64,000 nt of DNA from DATJLY01 sp035604615 (GTDB taxonomy: Bacteria; Pseudomonadota; Alphaproteobacteria; ATCC43930; CGMCC-115725), in assembly GCA_035604615.1 (NCBI GenBank), contig DATNID010000052.1, forward strand, positions 1 through 64,000, read 5' to 3'. The notes under the pieces were generated by a model. The model saw only the letters and a list, made by a program, of their open reading frames with translations, did not search any database and had not been told where the DNA came from. Below are positions 35,516 to 43,675 of this stretch, one piece after another. How positions within the stretch are numbered: position 1 is the stretch's first letter; the number at the start of each line of letters is the position of its first letter. A program made the translations under genes and the position numbers.

Positions 35516-36298
35516 CTAAGCCGCGCCCGTCTCGGTGTGGTTGACGATGAACGCCTCGCCGCGGGCCAGGAAATCGCCCACCAGACGGGTGAACCTCGGG
35601 GGCTGGTCCACGTCGATTCCGTGTGCAGCATCATAGACATAGACGAGATGCGAGCGGCGGATGCGCTCCTTTAGGAGGCGCGGGCTCGCGATCGGAATGA
35701 CCCCGTCCTTGGTGCCGTGGAGGATCAGGGTCAGCGCCTTGATATCCTCGAGCCGTGCGGCCAGGTCGCGGTCGGTCGCGGTCTCCCCGTGGTAGTGATG
35801 GACCGTGGCCCGATTCTGGGCCTGCATCTCGGCCGGCTTCTGCTCGGCCGGCAGGTTTTCCGGGTGGGCAAACATAAGGCGGCGCAGCGTCGCCGCGTCG
35901 CCCACCAAGCCGCCCACGCCCTCGGGCCGGAACCCCGCCGGCGCGTGGAGCACAAGCTGCTCCACCTTGTCGGGATGGCGCACGGCGAGCCAGGCCGCGA
36001 CCCAGCCGCCGAACGAATGGCCGATCACGTCGCACGGCCGGCCGATCGCGCGGTCGATCACCTGGGCGGCGAGCTCGGCGAGGTCGGCCATGGTCTTGAG
36101 GCCGGGCCGGCGCGCGGTCCCGTCGAAGCCGGGAAAGACCGGCATGACGAGGCGGCGCGACTGCGCCAGCCGCTCCAGCGCCGGGGAGATGCGCACCCCG
36201 CCGGCGCTGTGCAGGCACAAGAGCGGGTCGCCGTTGCCGCCGACATGACAAGGGAGGCCGCCATCGGCCAGCGCCACGGTCTCGAGAGCGAAACTCAT
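35516..36298 (-). CDS. alpha/beta hydrolase
   Basis: A 260-residue alpha/beta-hydrolase. The nucleophile elbow is GHSFGG (93-98, S95). LCLHSAGG before it gives the oxyanion hole, the acid is probably the aspartate of HGTKDGVIP, and the histidine lies in DAAHGID. It has no signal peptide. It is 13 bp downstream of a luciferase-like monooxygenase gene on the same strand, so it may hydrolyse the ester or ring product of that enzyme. The substrate is unknown. Confidence 0.88.
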   Translation of the reverse strand: MSFALETVALADGGLPCHVGGNGDPLLCLHSAGGVRISPALERLAQSRRLVMPVFPGFDGTARRPGLKTMADLAELAAQVIDRAIGRPCDVIGHSFGGWVAAWLAVRHPDKVEQLVLHAPAGFRPEGVGGLVGDAATLRRLMFAHPENLPAEQKPAEMQAQNRATVHHYHGETATDRDLAARLEDIKALTLILHGTKDGVIPIASPRLLKERIRRSHLVYVYDAAHGIDVDQPPRFTRLVGDFLARGEAFIVNHTETGAA

Positions 36299-36311
36299 CC
36301 CGCCCCTCCCG

Positions 36312-37436
36312 TCACAGATTGTGGACGTGGGGGACGACGCGCTCGCCCCACAAGGTCATCGAGCGGCGCACGACATCGTTCGGGATGTTGCCGATCTTCA
36401 TGTTGATGTTCATCACGCCGTGGCCGAGCGCGTCCTTCATGCGCTTCAGCTGATCGACCACCATCTCCGGCGTGCCGCACAGGATCATGCCCTTCTCGAT
36501 GCGCTCCTCGATCGGCGTGGTCTTGAGCACGCCGCGCCGCGCCGCCGAGCGCGCCTGCAGCGCCGGGTCCTGGAAATAGCGCGTCTTCTGCACCACCAGG
36601 CGCTGCGCCGTGCGCGGGCCGCCGGCGAGCACGTTGTAGAAATACTCGAGCCCGTCGCCGAGATAGCGCTTGGCGTCCTCGAAACGGTCGCACACCAGCG
36701 TGTGGGCGCCGATCAGGATGTGCTCGGGCCCCGGCTCCCAGCCATTGGCGCGCGCGGTCTCCTTGTAGACGCGGATCGATTCGCGCGCGGTGTCGAGGTC
36801 GGGCAGCATCACCATGCCCATGATGGCGCGGCGCTCGGCGGCGAAGCGCGCGCTGTCGGGATTGGAGGCCGACATCAGCACCTGCGGATAGGGCTTCTGG
36901 TAGGGCCGCGGCCAGATCGACACGGCGCGGTATTGGTAATACTTGCCCTCCCAGCCGAACGGCTCGGGCTCGGTCCAGCATTTGACGATGAGCTCGAAGG
37001 CCTCGGCGAGGCGCTCCCAGGATTCGTCGGGCGGGATGTTGTAGGCGACGTATTCGTGCGGGATGCCGCGCATGAAGCCCGCGATGAGCCGCCCGCCCGA
37101 CATGACGTCGAGCATGGCGTATTCCTCGGCGACGCGGATCGGATTGAGCAGCGGCACGAGATTGCCGCACATGGCGATTCGTACGCTTTTGGTGCGGTTC
37201 ACCAGAATCGCGCCGATCAGGTTGCAGTTCGACATCAGGCCATAGGGGCTGAAATGATGCTCGTTGCAGCCGACCCAGTCGAAGCCGCATTCTTCGGCAT
37301 AGACCATGGTGTCGATGTAGTCGCGGTAAAGCTCGGTGCCCTTCTCGGGGATGAAGTTGCGGTTGGAGACGGGCCATTCCTGGTCCGGCTCGTTGGCCTC
37401 GCACCACGGCATCAGGTGGAAGAAATTGAACTTCAT
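36312..37436 (-). CDS. luciferase-like (LLM class) flavin-dependent monooxygenase, copy 1
   Basis: A 374-residue bacterial-luciferase-fold monooxygenase that would use reduced FMN and O2. MKFNFFHLMPWCEANE starts the TIM barrel; CNEHHFSPYGLMSNC holds the active-site HH pair; the SGGRLIAGFMRG and VSIWPRPYQKPYPQV segments are characteristic. A partner flavin reductase is not adjacent. It is the first gene of a pair with an alpha/beta hydrolase. It shares the WPRPYQ motif and layout with the LLM protein at 42 kb, so the two are paralogues. Confidence 0.9.
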   Translation of the reverse strand: MKFNFFHLMPWCEANEPDQEWPVSNRNFIPEKGTELYRDYIDTMVYAEECGFDWVGCNEHHFSPYGLMSNCNLIGAILVNRTKSVRIAMCGNLVPLLNPIRVAEEYAMLDVMSGGRLIAGFMRGIPHEYVAYNIPPDESWERLAEAFELIVKCWTEPEPFGWEGKYYQYRAVSIWPRPYQKPYPQVLMSASNPDSARFAAERRAIMGMVMLPDLDTARESIRVYKETARANGWEPGPEHILIGAHTLVCDRFEDAKRYLGDGLEYFYNVLAGGPRTAQRLVVQKTRYFQDPALQARSAARRGVLKTTPIEERIEKGMILCGTPEMVVDQLKRMKDALGHGVMNINMKIGNIPNDVVRRSMTLWGERVVPHVHNL

Positions 37437-37537
37437 CCGCGCCTCCCAGGGGTCGCCCGCATTGTCGCGGGTTTGGCGCGCGGCGTCGAGACGGCAGCGT
37501 CTTGCGCCGCCCGGCGCGGCGGTTCACCCTCGGCGCC

Positions 37538-38617
37538 ATGACCATCATCGACGCGACGCGCGAGTATGAGCGCTGGGCCGGCAAGCGCATCGACCTGGTG
37601 CGCGGCGATCTCGCGCTCAAGCACCGGGCGATGGCCGATGCGGCGTTCCCGTTCCTGCGCGCGACCTTCTATCGCTGGGTCGGGCTGTGGTGCGAGGCGT
37701 GCCCGGACCTCGCCGCCGCGCCCAAGCTGCTCGCGGTGGGCGATCTCCATGTCGAGAATTTCGGCACCTGGCGCGACGCCGAGGGAAGGCTCGCCTGGGG
37801 CATCAACGATTTCGACGAAGCCTTTCCGATGCCCTACACGATCGACCTGGTGCGGCTGGCCGCGAGCGCGCTGCTGGCGATCCGAGCCAACGCCCTCACC
37901 ATCGCGCCCGACGCGGCGTGCGACGCGATCCTGGGCGCCTATCGCGCCGCCATCGCGGCCGGCGCGGCGCATGGCTTCGTGCTCGAGGAGGAGCACCCGG
38001 CGCTGCGCGCGATGGCGTTGGGCGTGGAGCGCGATCCGGTCCGCTTCTGGGCCAAGTTCGCGCAAATGCGGGCAGCAGATCCGCCGCGCGCGGTGCGCAA
38101 GCTGCTGCTGCGCGACCTGCCGGCGCCGCACGAGACGGTGCGCATGGTGGCGCGCGTCGCCGGGCTCGGCAGCCTCGGGCGGCCGCGCTATGTGGCCTAT
38201 GGCGCGGTCGAGGGCGGGCTCGTCGCGCGCGAGGCCAAGGCGATGCTGCCGTCGGCCTATGGCTGGGCGATGAAGGCCAAGGACGAGCGGCCCTATATCG
38301 AGGCGATCGCCATGCGCGCGGTGCGCCCGCGCGATCCGTTCTACCATCTGCGCAAGGGCTGGGTGCTGCGCCGGCTCGCGCCGCATTGCTCGCGCATCGC
38401 GCTCGGCGACTTCCCCAGGGTGCGCGACGAACAGCACATCCTCCACGCCATGGGGCGCGAGACCGCGAACGTGCATTTCGCCACGCAAGACGCCATCGCC
38501 GCGGTGAAGCGCGATCTCGCGAAGCGCGGGCCCACGTGGCTCAAGGACGCGGCGCAGGTCATGGCCGACGCGACGCTCGCCGACTGGCGTGCATGGCGCC
38601 GCGCCCGGAAGGCATGA
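37538..38617 (+). CDS. DUF2252-family protein
   Basis: A 359-residue soluble protein. The stretch GDLHVENFGTWRD followed by WGINDFDEAFPMPYTIDLVRLA is the core of DUF2252 and recalls the HxDxxxxN and DFD catalytic loops of aminoglycoside-phosphotransferase-like kinases, so a kinase activity is possible. The rest includes MLPSAYGWAMKAKDERPY and HLRKGWVLRRLAP. Start at the ATG 37538. It stands alone between the LLM gene and repeat B. Biological role unknown. Confidence 0.85.
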   Translation: MTIIDATREYERWAGKRIDLVRGDLALKHRAMADAAFPFLRATFYRWVGLWCEACPDLAAAPKLLAVGDLHVENFGTWRDAEGRLAWGINDFDEAFPMPYTIDLVRLAASALLAIRANALTIAPDAACDAILGAYRAAIAAGAAHGFVLEEEHPALRAMALGVERDPVRFWAKFAQMRAADPPRAVRKLLLRDLPAPHETVRMVARVAGLGSLGRPRYVAYGAVEGGLVAREAKAMLPSAYGWAMKAKDERPYIEAIAMRAVRPRDPFYHLRKGWVLRRLAPHCSRIALGDFPRVRDEQHILHAMGRETANVHFATQDAIAAVKRDLAKRGPTWLKDAAQVMADATLADWRAWRRARKA

Positions 38618-38686
38618 CTTGCGCCGGCGCCCAACTCGTGCCTCAACTGACGCGGGCCAGGCGGCGCGCCGCACCGCTTGGTCCGC

Positions 38687-38752
38687 GTCATTGCGAGGAG
38701 CGATAGCGACGAAGCAATCTTCCGGAGATTGCTTCGCTTCGCTCGCAATGAC
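38687..38752. repeat. dispersed repeat family B, copy 2
   Basis: The arms GTCATTGCGAGGAGCG...GAAGCAATCTTCC (38687-38723) and GGAGATTGCTTC...GCTCGCAATGAC (38724-38752) pair imperfectly and meet without a spacer. The outer and inner blocks match copy 1 at 16.2 kb. It lies 34 bp before a cupin gene and is probably transcribed with its leader. Confidence 0.88.
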
Positions 38753-38785
38753 GGGAAATCGTTGGTCCAACCAAGGAGGTCCGCC

Positions 38786-39364
38786 ATGAAGACCGTCAGC
38801 GTCAGTCCCGAGGTGATGGAGAAGCGGACGGTGCGGTTCCGCCGCCTCGAATCCTACCAGGCGCAGCACGAACGCCTCGGCATTCCCGACGCCGCGTTCG
38901 AGACCGTGGCGGCGCGGCGGGTCTTTCCGGTGATGGTGCCGGAGAATTATGCCGGGCGCAGCGCGCAGGCGCCGCTCAAGGGCGCGCCCGGCCTCGCGGT
39001 GACGATCGCCGAATGCCCGCCCGGCAACGGCGCCTCGCTCCACGCGCACGAGCAGAGCGTCGAGAATTTCCTCTGCCTCGACGGCCGGTTCGAGATCGCC
39101 TTGGGCGATCATGGCGAGCACAAGACCGTGCTCGAGCCGATGGACTTCATCTCGATCCCGCCGCGCGTCTGCCGCAGCTTCAAGAATCTTGGGGACAAGA
39201 CCGCGCGGCTCCTGGTGATGATCCAGATCCTGGGCGAGGAGCAGGCCGACCGCGTGCATTACGCGCCGCAGGTGGGCGCGGACCTCGAGCGCAGCTTCGG
39301 CCGCGACGCCGTCGCCGCGCTTTCCGGCATCGGCTTCAAGTTCGACGCCGAGACTCAGGCATAG
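38786..39364 (+). CDS. cupin-domain protein
   Basis: A 192-residue single-cupin protein with motif 1 PGNGASLHAHEQSVENFLCLDGRFEIALGD (metal histidines H and glutamate) and motif 2 EPMDFISIPPRVCRSFKN. Start at ATG 38786 behind AAGGAGG. The arrangement resembles small dioxygenase-like or isomerase cupins in aromatic degradation, but no substrate can be assigned. Its last 10 bp overlap the convergent amidohydrolase gene. Confidence 0.84.
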   Translation: MKTVSVSPEVMEKRTVRFRRLESYQAQHERLGIPDAAFETVAARRVFPVMVPENYAGRSAQAPLKGAPGLAVTIAECPPGNGASLHAHEQSVENFLCLDGRFEIALGDHGEHKTVLEPMDFISIPPRVCRSFKNLGDKTARLLVMIQILGEEQADRVHYAPQVGADLERSFGRDAVAALSGIGFKFDAETQA

Positions 39365-40421
39365 CGCGGGAAAAGCCGCGCCGCGTTGCCGCGCTGGATG
39401 GCGGCGAGGTCGGCGTCGGACAGGCCGAGCTTGGTGATGCCGGTGGCGATCCCGGTCGCCGAGCCGAACGGCGTGTCCGAGCCATAGGTCAGCTGCGTGA
39501 TCGGCCACAGCTTCAAGACCGAGGCCATGCCCACGGGCGCCGAGCCGACGCTGGCGAGATCGTAATATTGCCGCTTCAGCTCGTACTCGATCCCTTTCGG
39601 CATCCGCTTCGCGCGCTCCTCCGGCGGAAAGTCGCGGCCGGCATTGGCGACGCGCTGCCAGATCGACGGCAGGCTGCCGCCGCCATGCGAGAAGATGAAG
39701 GTGACGTTGGGACAACGCGCCATGGTGCCGCTAACGGCGAGGCTGGTGATGGCGCGCGCGGTGTCGGTCGGGAACTCGATGGTGGGGCCGCTGACGCCGG
39801 GGAAAATGTTGCCGCAGCACGACATGGTCGGATGCACGAACACCACCGTCTTGCGCCGGTTCAATGCGTCGAACACTTGCGCGAAGGCGGGATCGCCCAG
39901 GAGCTTGCCGGCATAGCTCGTCAGCAAGCCGATGCCGTCGAGCTTCAGGACGTCGAGTGCGTAGGCGGCCTCCTTGATGCTGCCCTTCACGTCGGGCAGC
40001 GGAATGGCGGCAAACATGCCGAACCGTCCGGGATGGTCATGCGCCATCTGCGCGCCGTACTCGTTGCAGATGCGGGCGCGCTTGCGCGCCTGATCGTTGC
40101 CGTCGTCGAACCACACGCCGGGGCTGGTCATCGACACGATGGAGGTCGCGATGCCGGCCTTGTCCATCGCGTCGAGCGAGACTTGCGGCGTCCAGCTCGT
40201 ATAGGCCTTGGCCGGAAGCCCGGTCGAATCCTTGAGCAGGCGCTGAAGATTGGGGCCGACATAGCGCGGCGGATAGATGTGGTGATGGGTGTCGATGATG
40301 CGCGGCCCCGCTTCCGTCTGCGCGCGGCTCGAATGGGCGCCGACGAGGGCCCCGCGGCGACCGCGCCGATCCCGGCAAGCACCGCGCGCCGCGATGTCGA
40401 ATCCCGATCGGAGCGTGTCAT
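39355..40421 (-). CDS. Tat-exported amidohydrolase (TIM-barrel), apparent one-base frameshift
   Basis: The ATG at 40421 starts a twin-arginine signal, STSRRAVLAGIGAVAAG, in one frame; the mature enzyme, from ALVGAHSSRAQ to GNAARLFPRYA, continues in another. The switch is at a run of four C (40350-40353). With one more C the two parts join into a single 355-residue protein, exactly a whole number of codons. The mature part has the metal motif IDTHHHIYPPRY, FVHPTMSCCG, FIFSHGGGSLP and TYGSDTPFG, as in the ACMSD-like amidohydrolase_2 family. It may be a sequencing error or a real inactivation. Convergent 10-bp overlap with the cupin gene. Confidence 0.8.
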
Positions 40422-40495
40422 GGCGGTTCCCTCCCCTTGGCTCTCGCAAGGCCCGTTGTCGCGTCCTAGAATTGCACAGGCCGACGGAGGAACCA

Positions 40496-41041
40496 ATGAG
40501 CCGCGTTGCCGAGCTTGCCGACGAGCAGATGTCGCCCGACCAGAAGCGCATCCGCGACGAGATCGCGGGGCCGCGCGGCGGCCATGCGCGCGGGCCGTTC
40601 GCGATCTGGCTCAGGCACCCGGCGCTCGCCGACGCCGCCAACCGGCTCGGCAACGTGCTGCGCCAGAAGTCGCGGCTCGAGCCGCGCGCGTTCGAGCTGA
40701 TGGTGCTGGTGATCGCGCGGCACTGGTCGGCGCAATACGAATGGCACGTGCACGAGGCCGCGGCGCGCGCCGCCGGGCTGCCCAACGATGTGATCGAGGC
40801 GATCCGCGCGAAGAAGCGCCCGGCGCTCGAGCGCGAGCAGGAGAAGATCGTCTACGACGCGATCACCGAACTCAACGAAAGCCGCGCGCTCGCGCCCGCG
40901 ACCTACGAGCGCGCGCTCGCCGCGTTCGGGCTCGAGGTGCTGATCGAACTCATTGCCGGCGCCGGGTTCTACACCATGGTGGCGATGACGCTCGACGCCT
41001 TCGAGGCCCCGGTTCCCGGCGGCGGCCGGCCCCTGCCGTAA
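40496..41041 (+). CDS. carboxymuconolactone-decarboxylase-like (CMD/AhpD-fold) protein
   Basis: A 181-residue all-helical CMD-fold protein with IARHWSAQYEWHVHEAAARAAGLP as the core helix pair. The usual AhpD cysteines (C-x-x-C) are absent, so it is not a peroxidase of that type; it keeps the glutamate and histidine typical of gamma-CMD-like decarboxylases/isomerases. Start at ATG 40496 behind GGAGG. It precedes an alpha/beta hydrolase by 11 bp, an arrangement like pcaC-pcaD but without proof of the protocatechuate pathway. Confidence 0.85.
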   Translation: MSRVAELADEQMSPDQKRIRDEIAGPRGGHARGPFAIWLRHPALADAANRLGNVLRQKSRLEPRAFELMVLVIARHWSAQYEWHVHEAAARAAGLPNDVIEAIRAKKRPALEREQEKIVYDAITELNESRALAPATYERALAAFGLEVLIELIAGAGFYTMVAMTLDAFEAPVPGGGRPLP

Positions 41042-41052
41042 GGAGCACGAGC

Positions 41053-41832
41053 GTGGACACCAAGGTTTCAATGATCGAGATCGCCGGCATCAAGACCGAG
41101 CTGGTTGAGTGCGGCGCCGGCCGGCCGCTGCTGTTCCTCCATCCCGGCATCGGCATCGATGCCAAGGCGCCGGTGATCGAGGCGATGGCCGACAGCGCGC
41201 GCGTGCTGGCGCCGTCGCATCCGGGATTTGGCCGCTCCGAGCAGCCCAAGGCGATGACCACGATCGACGATCTCGCGTATTTCTATCTCGACGCGATAGA
41301 GGCGCTGGGCCTCAAGGACGCGATCGTGGTCGGCGTGTCGTTCGGCGCCTGGATCGCGGCCGAGATCGCGGTGAAGTCGTGCGAGAGGATCGGGCATCTC
41401 GTGCTCGCCGACGCATTCGGCATCAAGGTCGGCGACCGCGAGACGCGCGACATCGCCGACATCTTCGCCATGACCGAGCCGCAATTCAACGAGCGCGCCT
41501 ATTTCGATCCGGCCTTCGCCGCGCGCGACTACAAATCATTGCCGGAAGCCGATCTCGTCATCGTCGCGCGCAACCGCGAGGCCATGGCGCGCTATGGCTG
41601 GTCGCCCTACATGCACGACCCGAAGCTGAAAGGCCGGCTGCATCGCATCCGCGCGAAGACGCTCGTGCTGTGGGGCGCGGCCGATCGCATCGCCGCGCCC
41701 GATTATGGCCGCGCCTGGAGCGTTGCCATCCCCGGCGCCCGCTTCGCGCTCATCGAGCGCGCCGGGCATTTCCCGCATCTCGAGGCGCCCGGCGATTTCG
41801 CGCGCCACGTCCTCGAATTCGCCGCCGCCTAG
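41053..41832 (+). CDS. alpha/beta hydrolase
   Basis: A 259-residue alpha/beta hydrolase starting at GTG 41053 (AGGAG upstream). FLHPGIG supplies the oxyanion hole, VVGVSFGAWIA the nucleophile serine, LWGAADRIAAP the acid, and ERAGHFPHLEAP the catalytic histidine. The form resembles C-C hydrolases and enol-lactonases in aromatic degradation. Cotranscribed with the CMD-like gene. The substrate is not readable. Confidence 0.88.
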   Translation: MDTKVSMIEIAGIKTELVECGAGRPLLFLHPGIGIDAKAPVIEAMADSARVLAPSHPGFGRSEQPKAMTTIDDLAYFYLDAIEALGLKDAIVVGVSFGAWIAAEIAVKSCERIGHLVLADAFGIKVGDRETRDIADIFAMTEPQFNERAYFDPAFAARDYKSLPEADLVIVARNREAMARYGWSPYMHDPKLKGRLHRIRAKTLVLWGAADRIAAPDYGRAWSVAIPGARFALIERAGHFPHLEAPGDFARHVLEFAAA

Positions 41833-41890
41833 CGCATGATCTGCCGCGATGGAAACGCGCAATCTCTCGATCCGCGTCGCGTCGATGCCG

Positions 41891-41990
41891 TGCGTCCTTC
41901 GACTTCGCTTCGCTCCGCTCAGGATGAGGGGCGTTGTACTGCCTTCCTCATCCTGAGCGGAGACCCGAAGGGGCGTAGTCGAAGGACGCA
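41891..41990. repeat. dispersed repeat family C, copy 2
   Basis: An imperfect palindrome with left arm TGCGTCCTTCGACTTCGC...CGCTCAGGATGAGG and right arm CCTCATCCTGAGCGG...GTAGTCGAAGGACGCA. Both ends match copy 1 at 29.7 kb. It sits in the 212-bp gap between the hydrolase and the second LLM gene. No gene is visible in that gap. Confidence 0.88.
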
Positions 41991-42044
41991 CGGCGGTTCT
42001 GCGTGAATTAGTTGCGCTCCATGACTGACCCAGGAGTCCGCGCC

Positions 42045-43232
42045 ATGAAAGTGTTCCACTTCACCGAGCAGGCCTATCCCGAGGCGTGGGACCAGCATCA
42101 AGGCTCGCTGCGCGTGGTGCTGCCGAACCGCATCCTCGATCCCAGGATCGCGGCGGACCGGCTGCATCGCTATTACGACGAGTGGAAGCTCGCCGACGAA
42201 CTCGGCTACGACATCATGGTCAACGAGCATCACAGCACCGCGACCTGCATGGCCTCGACCGTGATCGTGACCTTGTCGATCCTGGCGCGGGAGACCAAGC
42301 GCGCGCGCCTCCTGGTGCTGGGCTATCCGATCGCGCACCGGCCCGATCCGCTGCGCTGCGCCGAGGAGCTTGCAACCATCGACGTGGTCTCGCGCGGCCG
42401 GCTCGAGATGGGCTTCGTCAAGGGCGTGCCCTACGAGATCCCGGTCGCCAACACCAACCCGGTTTTCATCATGGAGCGGTTCTGGGAGGCGCACGACTTC
42501 ATCATCAAGGCGATGACCAGCCACGACGAGCCGTTCAACTGGGAGGGCCAATATTTCCATTACCGCCACGTCAATATCTGGCCGCGCCCCTATCAGCAGC
42601 CGCACCCGCCGGTGTGGAGCACGACCTCGAGCCGCACCAACGCGCGCGTGCTGGGCGAGAAGGGCTATGTGATGGCGACCTTGGGCAGCGGCTACAACAC
42701 GCGGGCTCTCTTCGACGCCTACCGCGAGGGCTGGCATTCCAAGGGCCGCAAGGAACCGCCGCCGCCCGACCGCTTTGCCTATCTCGCGCTGGTCGGGATC
42801 GCGCGCGACGAGGCCGAGGCGCGGCGGCGCGGCGAGCTGGTGGCGGGCTATCCCCGCACTTCGGCGATCGTGGCGCCAGCCTTCCGCAATCCCCCGGGCT
42901 TCGTTTCGGTCGAGGACAATGCGCGCCTCCTCCAGGGCAAGACCCCGCCGCGCAGCTACACCAAGGACGGACGCGTCGTCGCCATGGCGACGGCCAGCGT
43001 GCAGGAGCTGATCGACTCCGCGATCATGTTCTGCGGCACACCCGACCAGGTCTACGACCAGATCGCGGACTTCACCGCGCATGCCGGCGGGCTCGGCAAT
43101 CTCCTGATGATGGGCCAGGCCGGCCATCTTTCGCACGACGACACGGTCGACAGCCTCGAGCTTTTCGCCAAGGAGGTGATGCCGCGCCTCAAGACCATGA
43201 AGCAGCCGGCGGCGGCGACCGTGGCGGCGTGA
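42045..43232 (+). CDS. luciferase-like (LLM class) flavin-dependent monooxygenase, copy 2
   Basis: A 395-residue LLM-fold oxidoreductase. MKVFHFTEQAYPEAWD starts the barrel, NEHHSTATCMAS has the active-site HH, SRGRLEMGFVKGVPYE is the flavin phosphate region, and HVNIWPRPYQQPHPPV matches copy 1. I chose ATG 42045 because AGGAG lies just upstream; an earlier ATG at 42021 lacks a site. The VOC gene follows after 4 bp. It likely inserts oxygen into, or hydroxylates, a ketone or ring with reduced flavin from elsewhere. Confidence 0.9.
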   Translation: MKVFHFTEQAYPEAWDQHQGSLRVVLPNRILDPRIAADRLHRYYDEWKLADELGYDIMVNEHHSTATCMASTVIVTLSILARETKRARLLVLGYPIAHRPDPLRCAEELATIDVVSRGRLEMGFVKGVPYEIPVANTNPVFIMERFWEAHDFIIKAMTSHDEPFNWEGQYFHYRHVNIWPRPYQQPHPPVWSTTSSRTNARVLGEKGYVMATLGSGYNTRALFDAYREGWHSKGRKEPPPPDRFAYLALVGIARDEAEARRRGELVAGYPRTSAIVAPAFRNPPGFVSVEDNARLLQGKTPPRSYTKDGRVVAMATASVQELIDSAIMFCGTPDQVYDQIADFTAHAGGLGNLLMMGQAGHLSHDDTVDSLELFAKEVMPRLKTMKQPAAATVAA

Positions 43233-43236
43233 GACC

Positions 43237-43602
43237 ATGAGCATCGTCGCCATCGACCACGTCCAGCTCGCCATGCCCAAGGGCGGCGAGGAGCGCGCGC
43301 GCAAATTCTATGCCGGCATCCTGGGCATGACCGAGGAGCCCAAGCCGCCCGAGCTGGCGGCGCGCGGCGGGGCGTGGTTCGTCGCCGGCACGATCCATCT
43401 CCATCTCGGCGTCGAGGCCGAGTTCAGGCCTGCGCGCAAGGCGCATCCGGCGCTGGTAGTGCAGGGGCTCGCCGCTTACGTCGCGCGGGCGCGGGCCGGC
43501 GGCTGCCGCATCGTCGACGACGATCCGCTGCCGGGCTGGGAGCGCGTCTTTCTCGACGATCCGTTCGGCAACCGGCTCGAGCTGATGGAAAAGCTCGGCT
43601 GA
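43237..43602 (+). CDS. VOC (glyoxalase/bleomycin-resistance/dioxygenase) protein
   Basis: A 121-residue vicinal-oxygen-chelate protein starting IDHVQLAMPKGGEERARKFYAG. H10-type and glutamate ligands are suggested by IDHVQL and by NRLELMEK at the end; FLDDPFGNRLELME is the classic closing motif. It is one betaalphabetabetabeta pair and would dimerise. It could be an isomerase, a dioxygenase or a binding protein. Operon with the LLM enzyme. Confidence 0.87.
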   Translation: MSIVAIDHVQLAMPKGGEERARKFYAGILGMTEEPKPPELAARGGAWFVAGTIHLHLGVEAEFRPARKAHPALVVQGLAAYVARARAGGCRIVDDDPLPGWERVFLDDPFGNRLELMEKLG

Positions 43603-43615
43603 GAGCGCCGGCCAC

Positions 43616-43648
43616 AAAAGAAAACCCCTCCCCCGGGCGGGGGAGGGG
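43616..43648 (-). terminator. rho-independent terminator of the OmpA-like gene
   Basis: A perfect 10-bp inverted repeat, CCCCTCCCCC (43625-43634) with GGGGGAGGGG (43639-43648) around GGGC, is followed on the minus strand by a T-rich tract (TTTTCTTTT, 43616-43624). It lies 28 bp past the OmpA stop and also between it and the convergent VOC gene. Confidence 0.8.
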
Positions 43649-43675
43649 CTGGTTCGAGCGGCGTCTCGCGCCAGG

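Noticed and set aside
35172..35519. Open frame overlapping the small ORF after the XRE gene
   Set aside because: Low-complexity product and no ribosome site; the frame starting at 35251 has a strong one.
40496..41041. AhpD-type peroxidase, possibly a second selenoprotein
   Set aside because: The core helix has no Cys pair and no in-frame TGA; it is a CMD-like protein without the redox motif.
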